Assembly (NCBI GenBank): GCA_963543015.1 | Contig: CAUTYZ010000009.1 | Span: 1 to 64,000 of the forward strand | Source: Alloscardovia sp963543015 | Lineage (GTDB): Bacteria > Actinomycetota > Actinomycetes > Actinomycetales > Bifidobacteriaceae | DNA length: 64,000 bases | Direction of reading: 5' to 3' | Shown here: positions 28,167-37,340 of the stretch, piece by piece | Layout of the letters: each line of letters starts with the position of its first letter | Numbering within the stretch: position 1 is the first letter of the stretch | Notes under the pieces: generated by a model | Told to the model about the DNA's origin: nothing | What the model saw: the letters and a program-made list of their open reading frames with translations, nothing else | The model's database searches: none | Made by a program: the position numbers and the translations under genes

Positions 28167-28619
28167 TTAAACATGATTCTCCCTAATATAGTTGGATTCC
28201 GTAAAAAGACGGTGAAGCCAGTCCAACGATAGGATAAGAAAAAATAGTGCTGCAGGGATATTTTGAAAAACAATAATGGAACCTGGATCCTGAGAGGGAT
28301 TGGCTATAGATTCTAAAACTCTGAGAAGCATCCACCAAAACGTATAAAGGTTCACAATGTATCGCGTAATGTTATAGTTCATGTATCGTGCAAGCGGCGA
28401 ATTGGAACCCATATCTCCTGTCCTATGAAAATGTTTAATAATGGCTATCGCTAACCCAACAATCCAAAAGTTTAACAATATTTTTATCGGGGCTTCATAA
28501 AGCCATGCGTAGAATTTGAGAGAGCTATTAAATAGTTTCTTTGTTAGCAACCTCTCAATTCTGTTTAGAATAACCTGATTAATAGTCGATATATTAGGTG
28601 CCTTACATAGTGCGAGCAA
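28167..28619 (-). CDS. Hypothetical membrane protein at the defence-island edge
   Basis: 150 residues from a TTG at 28619 (no ribosome site; the frame is closed upstream by TAA). Three or four hydrophobic segments are visible, for example ILLNFWIVGLAIAIIKHF and NIPAALFFLILSLDW. The A/T content and codon use are richer in A/T than the housekeeping genes. I do not recognise a family. It may be a truncated remnant; the 5' end is uncertain. Confidence 0.45.
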   Translation of the reverse strand: MLALCKAPNISTINQVILNRIERLLTKKLFNSSLKFYAWLYEAPIKILLNFWIVGLAIAIIKHFHRTGDMGSNSPLARYMNYNITRYIVNLYTFWWMLLRVLESIANPSQDPGSIIVFQNIPAALFFLILSLDWLHRLFTESNYIRENHV

Positions 28620-28923
28620 ATACCAAAAGTGAGAACATAGTATAATTTAGTCATGTTAGTCCGGATGGTTTCTAATAGAGCAATCTTGGAACTCATTATT
28701 AATCCTTTCTTGGGTATTAAAAATATTTCTATATTTAATATCTACACTTTTCAAAATAAAATGATTGTTTCCGAAGAAGTTAGATATATTGAATGGCTGC
28801 GCGCTTACCGGTCGCTTGAGCATCCCTAGATGTACTCTGAACAGAGAACGTTTCAGCTACGTAGTATGTAGAAGAGTTGTTCTCAATTCGCACGTTCATC
28901 AATTTAGAAAGGCCGAACCTGCT
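28620..28923. other. A/T-rich intergenic leader with no recognisable gene
   Basis: 304 bp between the minus-strand membrane gene and the methylase. It should hold both divergent promoters. The methylase frame stays open upstream to 28765, but the extension has no ribosome site and no recognisable domain. Confidence 0.5.
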
Positions 28924-30161
28924 ATGGACAAGCTGATTGACATTACCAGCAAACCAGTTGCTGGTTTAATCGACCACTTGCTTGTTGACCGTTCGACTCA
29001 GAAAAACATTATTTGGGCTACTGATACATACAATGCTTTCGGTATAGGATTTTGTGATAAAGATCACATGACTTCGATGTCTTTGATTAGACATGTTGAA
29101 AGTATTAAACCACGTATTGAGAAGTCGCTTGAAGATCAGCAGTATCGTACCCGAAAGAAGGCAGAGGTTTTTACACCTTCGTGGGTATGCAACGTGATGA
29201 ATAATTATCTCGATGAAGATTGGTTTGGGCGCAAGAACGTCTTCAATATCGTGGGGGATGACCATACGTGGAGTCCAGTTCGAGAAAGAATTGAATTTCC
29301 TGAAGGAAAATCCTGGCATGATTATGTTGACTCGCGGCGTTTAGAAATTACCTGTGGCGAAGCTCCTTATCTAGTTTCTCGTTATGACGCAGCGTCGGGT
29401 GAAATTATTGAGCCAACGATTCGGCGTATCGGTATTTTGGATCGTAAACTTCGCATAGTTAATGAGAATGCTCAGAATTTCGATGAATGGAAGAAATGGG
29501 CTCTTCGAGCGTATGAAGCTTCATATGGCTATGAATATCAAGGTGATAGTCTTCTCATCGCAAGAATTAATTTGCTATTAACGTATGTTGATTATTGCGT
29601 AGAGCGATGGGGCAAAGAGCCAGATGAGGAAATGCTGAAAAAGCTCTGTAGAACTATCACATGGAATGTATGGCAGATGGATGGCCTATCTACTACTGTC
29701 CCTTTTGGAAAACTGCAGAATCGCTACTATGTTGGGAACGATGTTATGTCCCTGCGCATGTTCGATTTGGACCGAATAGGGGAATTTACAGATGAATTTC
29801 CTACTACGGAGCCTAGTAAAATTAATAATTGGAGAAGAGGAAACTCTATCTCGTTCATGGAGCTGAAGGAGAGGAAAATGGGTAAAAAGCTCTTTGATTA
29901 TGTTATTGGTAATCCTCCATATAATGAGGATTTTGGTAATTCCGGAGATAATGGAAAGTTTGCAAAGCCTGTTTATAACGACTTTATCGATGCCACTTAT
30001 TCTGTAGCAGATAGGGTTGAACTAATTCATCCTGCGCGTTTTCTCTTTAATGCCGGAAGTACTCCAAAAGCGTGGAATGAAAAGATGCTCAGTGATGAAC
30101 ATCTTTCTGTTTTGGATTATTTTCCTGATGCTTCGATAGTTTTCCCCGACACGGATATCAA

Positions 30162-30168
30162 GGGGGGG
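30162..30168 (+). repeat. Poly-G tract (G7) at the frameshift in the methylase
   Basis: Seven consecutive G between AAA-like and TAGC context. Eight G would restore the reading frame; seven puts TAG immediately downstream. Such G runs inside type I/III modification genes are known slipped-strand switches in other bacteria. Confidence 0.9.
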
Positions 30169-30608
30169 TAGCAGTCACTTACTGGGAGTCTATGAAAAAG
30201 GGTAATCCAATTGAGATTTTTGTTCCATTCCCAGAGCTTGAATCAATTTTGAAAAAGGTATCTCCATCTCCTGATGATTCTGTTACTCAAATTGTTCTGG
30301 GACGTGGAGTATATCGAATTTCAGAAAAGGCTCTTTCTGATCATCCAGAGATTGAATCAATTCAATCTAAAGGCCACAAGTCCGATGTCGGCGGCAACGC
30401 TTTCGATAAGCTTAAAGATATCATCTTCTTCGATTCCGAGATAGATAGCAGCGTCGAATATGTGCAATTTGTCGGGTTGCAAAAAACCAAGAGAACAACA
30501 AAGTACGCCATTCGTGACTATGTAAAAGTTCCTGATAGCTTTTATAAATATAAAGTATTCCTGCCGAAAGCGAATGGCTCCGGCTCGCTCGGTGAAGTTC
30601 TATCTACA

Positions 30609-30653
30609 CCCCTAATCGGGCAACCCCTAATCGGGCAACCCCTAATCGGGCAT
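30609..30653 (+). repeat. 15-bp coding tandem repeat, three copies (PLIGQ)
   Basis: CCCCTAATCGGGCAA occurs at 30609, 30624 and 30639; the last ends in T rather than A. It encodes PLIGQ-PLIGQ-PLIGH in the distal half of the methylase. The unit keeps frame, so copy-number change would alter domain spacing, not reading frame. Confidence 0.9.
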
Positions 30654-30940
30654 ACTGAAACATTCTTAACTCTAGGCTCTTTTGATACAGAAGAAGAAGC
30701 TAATAATCTTCTTTCCTATATCAAAACAAAATTTGCTAGGGTATTACTTGGCGTATTAAAAGTAACGCAAGATAATACTGCTGAGAAATGGAAATACGTC
30801 CCTCTCCAAGACTTTACGCATAACTCTGATATAGATTGGTCGCAGTCTATTTCGGATATTGATAAGCAGTTATACCGAAAGTATGGTCTTGATAAACGTG
30901 AGATTGACTTTATCGAGTCTCATGTGAAGGAGATGGCATA

Positions 30941-33900
30941 ATGGCTAAGATTAATGTCAAGTCTGTTAAACCTGTTGATCCAAAATGCTATGCGTACACT
31001 CTTCCAAGCATCCCTGATTTAGATGGTTGGACAAAGATTGGCTATACCGAGCGCGAAGTAGAAACACGCGTTAAAGAGCAAACACATACAGCGGGTGTTG
31101 AACCTAAAATTCACTGGGGCTTGCCAGCAAGGTTTGATACAAAACCTCGAGATTCTTTCACGGATAGAGCTTTCCATAGGTATCTTGAAAGACTAGGGAT
31201 TGAACGACAGACAGGTCATGAATGGTTTGCTATCGAACCGGCGCAAGCAAAAAAATACTTCTATGATTTTAGGGAAGATCATGGTGTTATTCACGCTGAT
31301 GAGAGCAATTCATCCGTACTGCCTTATACTTTGCGCTTCGAGCAAAATCAAGCGGTAGACAAAACTGTACACTATTTTGATACGCATCCTCATGGAGAGT
31401 TTCTGTGGAATGCAAAACCTCGATTTGGTAAGACTTTGGCTACTTATGATTTGTGTAAGCGAATTGATGCAAAGAAGATTTTGATTGTAACGAATAGGCC
31501 TGCTATCGCCAATTCGTGGTATTCGGATTACGAGACCTTCTTAGGGCAGCAGTCGGGCTATTTATTTATTAGTGAAATTGAAAGCCTGAAAAAGCATCCC
31601 TTTGTCTTTTCACGTGAAGAGTATCGTCAATTTATTCGTCAGAATAATGATGACGAAAAATATACTGGCTTCATTGAGTTCGTTAGTTTACAGGATCTTA
31701 AAGGCTCAGTTGATTTTGGTGGACAGTATGAAAAGCTAAAAGAAATCAGTGAATATAAATGGGATATTCTTGTCATTGACGAAGCTCACGAAGGCGTAGA
31801 TACGTATAAAACGGATTTAGCTTTTGACAATATTGATAGGAAGTGTACTTTACATCTTTCGGGAACGCCATTTAAAGCGCTCGCGAACGATAAATTTGCC
31901 GATGAAGCTATTTTTAACTGGACTTACGCGGATGAGCAGAAAGCAAAACGTGAATGGGATGATTCTCAGGAAATTGAGAATCCCTATGCTAATCTTCCGA
32001 AGCTGAATCTCTTTACATATCAGATGTCTGAAATTGTGCGCGATAAAATCTCGCAAGGTATTCAGCTTGCTGATAATGAGATTGAAGAATATGCTTTCGA
32101 TCTTAACGAATTTTTTGCTACCAATGATTCAGAGAAGTTTATTCATGATAAAGAAGTCAATGCATTCCTTGATGCATTGGCACGCCAGGAAAAGTTCCCA
32201 TTCTCGACACCTGAACTACGTGATGAGTTGAGGCACACATTCTGGTTGCTGAACCGCGTTTCGAGCGCTAAGGCACTTGCAAAGAAGTTGGAAGTGCATT
32301 CCATTTTTCATGATTACAAGATTATTCTTGCTGCAGGTGATGGTCGGCAAAGTGAGGATGACGAAAAGATTCGAGAAGATGCGTTTAATCGCGTGACGAA
32401 GGCGATTCATGAGAACGATAAGACGATTACTCTGTCAGTTGGTCAGCTCACAACGGGTGTAACTATTCCTGAGTGGACTGGTGTCCTCATGCTATCGAAT
32501 ATGTCGAGCCCTTCACTCTATATGCAAGCCGCATTTAGAGCACAAACTCCTTGCTTATTCCAAGTAGGCGAAGAATCCATGAGGAAAGAAAACTCGTATG
32601 TTTTCGATTTTGACCCTGCGAGGACTTTAACGATTTTCGAGAAGTATGCAAACGATTTAATCCCATCATCCTCATCTGAACGCGGGGATGATGATAGGAA
32701 GCGCCGTGTTCGCGAACTTCTGAATTTCTTCCCTGTTTATGGTGAAGGTAATGAGGGGGAAATGATTAAACTCGATGCGGAATCAGTTTTGAGCATTCCA
32801 CGGCGCATTCACGCACGTGAAGTGGTTGATCGAGGATTCATGTCGAATTTCCTCTTTTCTAATATCTCAGCAGTGTTCAATGCATCGTCAGATATCCTTG
32901 AGGCTATTAGCAGTTTACAGGCTCAGGAAGAGCCAAAGAAACTTTCCCATGTGGATATTGATGAAAGCACATCAGATCGATTACATCTTAATGAACAAAA
33001 TGAGGTAGAAATCTCTGATGAGGTTTCCATCGGATTAGAAAAGGAACTTTTCGGTCAAGGAATTTATTCGGAAATTAGCGATTCACTTGCTGAAAGTATT
33101 CATGATGGAATCATAGCTTCTCATGGCGAGAAGTCTTCTGATTTTGAACTGATGAGAAAACTCGAAAATGTTTTCGCAACACCTATGGCTAATCAGCTTA
33201 TTGATACAGCGAAGAAAAATATGCCTAAAGGTCTTAGCTCATCTTCTCAGAAGAAAATGGAGCACACAGTACGAGAGAAGACGAGCAAAGTTGTCAAACA
33301 GCATTATGGGAAATATCGTATTGCTGCGACGAAGCTCGATAATGAAAAGAAAGCTAAAATTGAAAATGCTCAGTCATCTGCTGCTTCTATGGATACGATA
33401 ACTCGTATTGAGGAAGAGTACGAGCAAAAGGTTGGCAACCTGTATCAGGAGATGCTTGAACGAGTTCAGGGTGACTTGACTGATAAAGACTTCATCGATG
33501 ATGTTGGTACAAGTATCGCTAGAACTGCCACAACTGATGAGCTGAATAACGAACGAGACGACAAGATGAAGCTGGTGCGTGACCATTTACGCGGGTTCAC
33601 TCGTACCATTCCTGCTTTCCTTATGGCTTACGGCACTGAGAAAACGACTCTTGAGAACTTCGATACTATCGTTGATGCGCAAACCTTCAGAGAGGTTGCC
33701 TCGATTACTCTTGAGCAGTTTCGACAGCTTAGGGATGGATATGATTATTACGAAAAAGACTCCAACGGCAACGAAATTCGTGACGACGCGCATAAAAAGC
33801 ACTTTGAGGGACATCTTTTTGATGAAGTAGTTTTCAATGATGCTATTCAGGAATTCCTGAAAAAGCGTCATGATTTGGCTAATTATTTCGATGAAGGGCA

Positions 33901-34333
33901 AGAAGGCGACATCTTTGACTATATTCCACCGCAAAAGACGAACCAGATCTTTACCCCGAAAAAGGTTGTCATCGATATGGTTAATCGATTGGAAGAGGAA
34001 AATCCGGGATGTTTCGATGATCCTGATAAGACGTTTGCTGACTTATATATGAAGTCAGGAATGTATATCGCACAAATCGTCACGCGTTTATATCGTAGTG
34101 AAAGGATGAAGGCACTCTATCCAGATGACAAGGAGAGGATTAATCACATCTTCTCACAGCAAGTTTTTGGGTGTGCTCCTACACAGATTATTTATGATAT
34201 CTGCAGACGATATCTACTCGGTTTCAGCGACGAAATAGTCATTGAGAAGGACAACATTAAGTTGTGCGATTCTTTGGAGTATGCGAAATCCGGGAACTTG
34301 GAGGAGAAGCTTCAAGAAATATTTGAACTGTAG
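30941..34333 (+). CDS. Restriction protein: GIY-YIG-like nuclease, SF2 helicase and partial methylase domains
   Basis: 1130 residues. N-terminus: a T5orf172/GIY-YIG-like pattern (CYAYTLPSIPDLDGWTKIGYTE, then R43 and a later acidic stretch). A superfamily 2 helicase follows with Walker A KPRFGKT at about 159-165, DEAH near 280, and a translocase-like LSVGQLTTGVTIPEW. Residues 690-860 are charged and helical. The C-terminus has FTPKKVVIDMVNRL and FADLYMKSGMYIAQIVTRLY, resembling the first motifs of an N6-adenine methylase, but no NPPY before the stop. I infer an ATP-dependent restriction subunit acting with the upstream methylase, with which it overlaps by one base. The exact type cannot be named with confidence. 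Confidence 0.75.
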   Translation: MAKINVKSVKPVDPKCYAYTLPSIPDLDGWTKIGYTEREVETRVKEQTHTAGVEPKIHWGLPARFDTKPRDSFTDRAFHRYLERLGIERQTGHEWFAIEPAQAKKYFYDFREDHGVIHADESNSSVLPYTLRFEQNQAVDKTVHYFDTHPHGEFLWNAKPRFGKTLATYDLCKRIDAKKILIVTNRPAIANSWYSDYETFLGQQSGYLFISEIESLKKHPFVFSREEYRQFIRQNNDDEKYTGFIEFVSLQDLKGSVDFGGQYEKLKEISEYKWDILVIDEAHEGVDTYKTDLAFDNIDRKCTLHLSGTPFKALANDKFADEAIFNWTYADEQKAKREWDDSQEIENPYANLPKLNLFTYQMSEIVRDKISQGIQLADNEIEEYAFDLNEFFATNDSEKFIHDKEVNAFLDALARQEKFPFSTPELRDELRHTFWLLNRVSSAKALAKKLEVHSIFHDYKIILAAGDGRQSEDDEKIREDAFNRVTKAIHENDKTITLSVGQLTTGVTIPEWTGVLMLSNMSSPSLYMQAAFRAQTPCLFQVGEESMRKENSYVFDFDPARTLTIFEKYANDLIPSSSSERGDDDRKRRVRELLNFFPVYGEGNEGEMIKLDAESVLSIPRRIHAREVVDRGFMSNFLFSNISAVFNASSDILEAISSLQAQEEPKKLSHVDIDESTSDRLHLNEQNEVEISDEVSIGLEKELFGQGIYSEISDSLAESIHDGIIASHGEKSSDFELMRKLENVFATPMANQLIDTAKKNMPKGLSSSSQKKMEHTVREKTSKVVKQHYGKYRIAATKLDNEKKAKIENAQSSAASMDTITRIEEEYEQKVGNLYQEMLERVQGDLTDKDFIDDVGTSIARTATTDELNNERDDKMKLVRDHLRGFTRTIPAFLMAYGTEKTTLENFDTIVDAQTFREVASITLEQFRQLRDGYDYYEKDSNGNEIRDDAHKKHFEGHLFDEVVFNDAIQEFLKKRHDLANYFDEGQEGDIFDYIPPQKTNQIFTPKKVVIDMVNRLEEENPGCFDDPDKTFADLYMKSGMYIAQIVTRLYRSERMKALYPDDKERINHIFSQQVFGCAPTQIIYDICRRYLLGFSDEIVIEKDNIKLCDSLEYAKSGNLEEKLQEIFEL

Positions 34334-34358
34334 CTAAGGGCAACCAAATAATCTACAG

Positions 34359-34391
34359 TGAGGGGCAGTGTATAATATGCACTGTCCCTCA
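34359..34391. promoter_or_regulatory. Inverted repeat enclosing a TATAAT box before the Mrr-like gene
   Basis: TGAGGGGCAGTG (34359-34370) and CACTGTCCCTCA (34380-34391) are inverted repeats with one G/A difference (a G-U pair in RNA). The 9-bp centre, TATAATATG, contains a perfect -10 hexamer. No convincing -35 is visible. It may be an operator over the promoter of the Mrr-like gene or, less likely, a terminator for the preceding gene, since no T-run follows. Confidence 0.5.
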
Positions 34392-34429
34392 GTATATTTG
34401 AATGACCAACCTGAGAAGGAAAGACGAAG

Positions 34430-35371
34430 ATGACGATTCCTCAGTGTGAAGAGCTTTATCAGCCGATTATGGAATACCATGTTCAATACCACAGTAGCTC
34501 TTTAGGTAATCTCTGTGAATACTGTGCAAAGGTGTTTGATCTTTCGGATGACGATAAGAAGAGCCGTTTTAAGGATGCAAGGGAAACGGTTTTCGAGAGT
34601 CGAGTGAAATGGGCTAGAACCTGTTTAGTGAAAGCAGGACTACTTGAAAGGTGGGGACTTCGACAGAGTAAGATTTCATTCTTGGGAAGAGAAATTACCG
34701 AGAATCCCGATTGGAAAATTGATAATGCGTATCTTATGAAGTTTCCATCTTTTCAGGATTTTATGAGTGGTGAAGATGTATCGGATAAGCATGGTCTTTT
34801 TAATGATGCTAAAGTTCCGAAAAGTCTCGATTATTCTCTGACACCTTATGAAATGGTTGAGAGCGGTTTTGAGGGACTTGGCGAAGAATTGATGGATGAT
34901 TTAATCCAGATTATATCTGAGCAAAGCAGAGAGTCTTTTACGAGAATGGTCATTGACTTATTAAAGGCTATGGGTTATGGCGATAGCATGCCACAGAGTA
35001 TGCTGTGGAAGCAATCTCCTTACGGTGGCGCCGATATACTCATGCACGAAGATGCGCTTGGTTTTAGCGGTTTTTATTGCTATGCAGTGCAAGAACATTC
35101 AGTCGACGAACTAGTGCCTAAACGCAACATGAAGTGGTTCATGCGTTGGGTGAAAATGATGAAATTCAAGCGTGCTATCTATATAACCTCTGGAATTTTT
35201 ACAGAAGAAGCGCGTGAATATGCTGAGCATCATCCAGAGTATGAAATTGTTCTTATAGATGGAAGGTCACTTGCATATCTACTGTGTCAAAATGAAATTG
35301 GTGTGAAATTAACGAAGTCATATGAGATTAAGCACATTGATTTGGACTATTTTAATGACACAGTGTATTAA
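34430..35371 (+). CDS. Mrr-like restriction protein with altered catalytic motif
   Basis: 313 residues with GAAGGAAAG before ATG 34430. The first 110 residues resemble the winged-helix Mrr_N domain. Residues from about 160 match the Mrr catalytic domain: SRESFTRMVIDLLKAMGYG, then GGADILMHEDALGFSGFYCYAVQEHS, AIYITSGIFTEEAREYA and IVLIDGRSLAYLL. The Asp of the PD-(D/Q)xK core is present (GGADI), but the Q-x-K position reads Q-E-H, and the usual Glu in the preceding helix is Thr. Mrr proteins cut methylated DNA; this copy may be inactive, changed in chemistry or a DNA-binding regulator. It is separated from mcrB by only 72 bp. Confidence 0.75.
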   Translation: MTIPQCEELYQPIMEYHVQYHSSSLGNLCEYCAKVFDLSDDDKKSRFKDARETVFESRVKWARTCLVKAGLLERWGLRQSKISFLGREITENPDWKIDNAYLMKFPSFQDFMSGEDVSDKHGLFNDAKVPKSLDYSLTPYEMVESGFEGLGEELMDDLIQIISEQSRESFTRMVIDLLKAMGYGDSMPQSMLWKQSPYGGADILMHEDALGFSGFYCYAVQEHSVDELVPKRNMKWFMRWVKMMKFKRAIYITSGIFTEEAREYAEHHPEYEIVLIDGRSLAYLLCQNEIGVKLTKSYEIKHIDLDYFNDTVY

Positions 35372-35443
35372 TCATTAGCTCAGGTTTGATAGTACAAGGC
35401 TTTGCTGTAACTGTATAACTGCAGGGATTTAAAGGAGTATCTC

Positions 35444-37340
35444 GTGGAAAAGGGAGAATTATCTGCGGATGAAGAATACAATAGATTCTTTAATTTGCTT
35501 AAATTCTGGACTGAGCAAGTCGAGAATAACGTTGCTAATGGTGAGAAACTTGTCGCTCATCCAACACAGTTTGGTGTGAACAAATATGATGACGCAGTAA
35601 AAGAATATAGAGATCCACAGTTCAGCAAAGATTTTGTGACTTATAACGACTTCAAACTCTATATTAACTTCTTTAAAAGTAGCCATTTTGAAGGGCCAAA
35701 CGTTCTATACATTCGTGTGGATCAAAGCATATATAACAATGAATGGATGATGTATTGGATTAATCTTCGATATTTCAATGACAAGAAGAAAATCGTTGCT
35801 CAATATAAAGACAGCGATAAGAGTGGGGACTCGGATCAGTTCAAAAAGCATATGCGAGACTCAGGTTATGACGTGGGAATGAGTTTTTCGTGTGAAGACC
35901 TCGAACTTGATGCATCGGAGCCCAACGACAACGTTAAGGAACTTTTTAATTACTTTAAGAATATGGTCAAAGCAGCTCATCAGTATATGAAGGGAAAAGG
36001 AGATATGGAAAGAGTAGAGAATTACAACCAAATGCTCAAGCAGTCTAAGAACATCATTTTCCATGGTGCTCCTGGTACAGGTAAAACATATCTCGTGAAG
36101 CAAATCGCTGCTAACATGGTCAGTAATGGAAGTAAGCTCAGCTTCGCTAGCTTGAGCGATGATGAAAAAGCTCGTATTGGTTTCGTGCAGTTCCATCCTA
36201 GCTACGATTACACAGACTTTGTAGAAGGTTTGCGCCCTGTAACTAATGCAGATGGCTCTATGGGCTTCGAGCTTAAACAAGGTGTTTTTTTCTCAATTCG
36301 TCGCTAAAGCGCGAAAGAATTATGAGGAATCCCATAAAGGACAGGAAGAGATCGAACGAGAGGCTTCTCGAATTGCTGCGTTAACTGATTTCCTCGAAAA
36401 GGTTAATTTTGGTTCAGATTCGTTTAAGACGAAAAATGGAAATGTTTTCTCTATCGTTCAGGCTGATGAAGATTCTTTAATGATCTCTGTTCCGAGTAAT
36501 GCTGTCTCACATGATGTCAAGCTCAATCTTAACGAACTTCGGAAGATGCTTGTTTCGGGCAAGGACTTTGACCAAGTTAAGGATGTTACAGAATTCTTTG
36601 GCAAAGAGTTTGCCACTCAGCAATATTCATATGATTTAGCCCTCTATCAGGAGATTACCAAAGACCTACCTAAGCAGGATGATCAAACCTCCGAGAGCAA
36701 TCATGCGCAGGAAAAGGAACCTGATAAATTCGTCTTCATCATCGACGAAATCAACCGCGGCGAGATTTCAAAAATCTTTGGGGAGCTTTTCTTCTCCATT
36801 GACCCAGACTATCGCGGAGAGGAAAGCGCAGTATTAACTCAGTACGCGAACCTTCACGAAGATGATGAGAAGTTTTACATTCCAAAGAATGTCTATATTA
36901 TTGGTACGATGAACGACATTGATCGCTCAGTAGATACATTCGATTTTGCTATGAGGCGTCGATTCCGCTTCGTTGAAATTTCTGCTGAAGAAAGCCAGAT
37001 GATGCTCCCTAATGACGATGAGCATAACTATACAGAAGCCACTGAGCGAATGAAGAAGCTTAACTCAGCTATTGGTGAGGTACCGGAATTGGGAAAGAAC
37101 TACCAGATTGGTGCTGCTTACTTCCGGAAGTTCGATTCTGAAAACCCAGATGAGCTCTGGAACGATTATCTTGAGCCTCTCTTGCGTGATTACGTGAGTG
37201 GCTTGTATGATGCTGATGACTATATCAAGAGATTCCAGAATGCATATGAGGATTATTCTGATGAACAGCTCGACAATCAAACTGCTGACAATGACCAAGC
37301 TGATGACGATGACCACGACTCCCAAACCGAGCAAGCGTAA
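35444..37340 (+). pseudogene. mcrB: McrB-family GTP-dependent restriction subunit, frameshifted at a T7 tract
   Basis: GTG 35444 follows AAAGGAGT. Frame 1 encodes 287 residues: an N-terminal recognition region, then the AAA+ Walker A FHGAPGTGKTYLVKQIA near 205 and FVQFHPSYDYTDFVEGLRP, ending at TAA 36305-36307. The next frame continues with AKARKNYEESHKG, the McrB signature DEINRGEISKIFGELFF, and GTMNDIDRSVDTFDFAMRRRF. T7 at 36285-36291 is the junction; six T would give GVFSQFVAKA and one protein of about 631 residues. McrB binds methylated sites and translocates DNA with McrC. The stop overlaps mcrC (TAATG). As written, McrB is truncated within its motor domain. Confidence 0.85.

Larger units (their letters stand above)
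28924..30941 (+). pseudogene. Eco57I-like N6-adenine DNA methylase, off-frame at a G7 tract (phase-variable candidate)
   Basis: Frame 1 runs from ATG 28924 (AGAAAGG at 28906-28912) to TAG 30171. It carries the N-terminal KAEVFTPSWVCNVMNNYLD element typical of Eco57I-type methylases and the catalytic FDYVIGNPPYNEDFG near residue 325. It ends in DIKGG inside GGGGGGG at 30162-30168. With one more G the frame continues GVAVTYWESMKKGNPIEI and on for about 255 residues to the TAA at 30939-30941, giving about 672 residues. The distal part should hold the target-recognition region and includes a 15-bp tandem repeat. It would methylate adenine in the host recognition site. The stop overlaps the next gene's ATG (TAATG). 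As written it yields a truncated protein with the catalytic motif but no distal domain. Confidence 0.85.

Noticed and set aside
28765..28923. Longer N-terminus for the adenine methylase
   Set aside because: The extension lacks a ribosome site and any conserved sequence; ATG 28924 is preceded by one.
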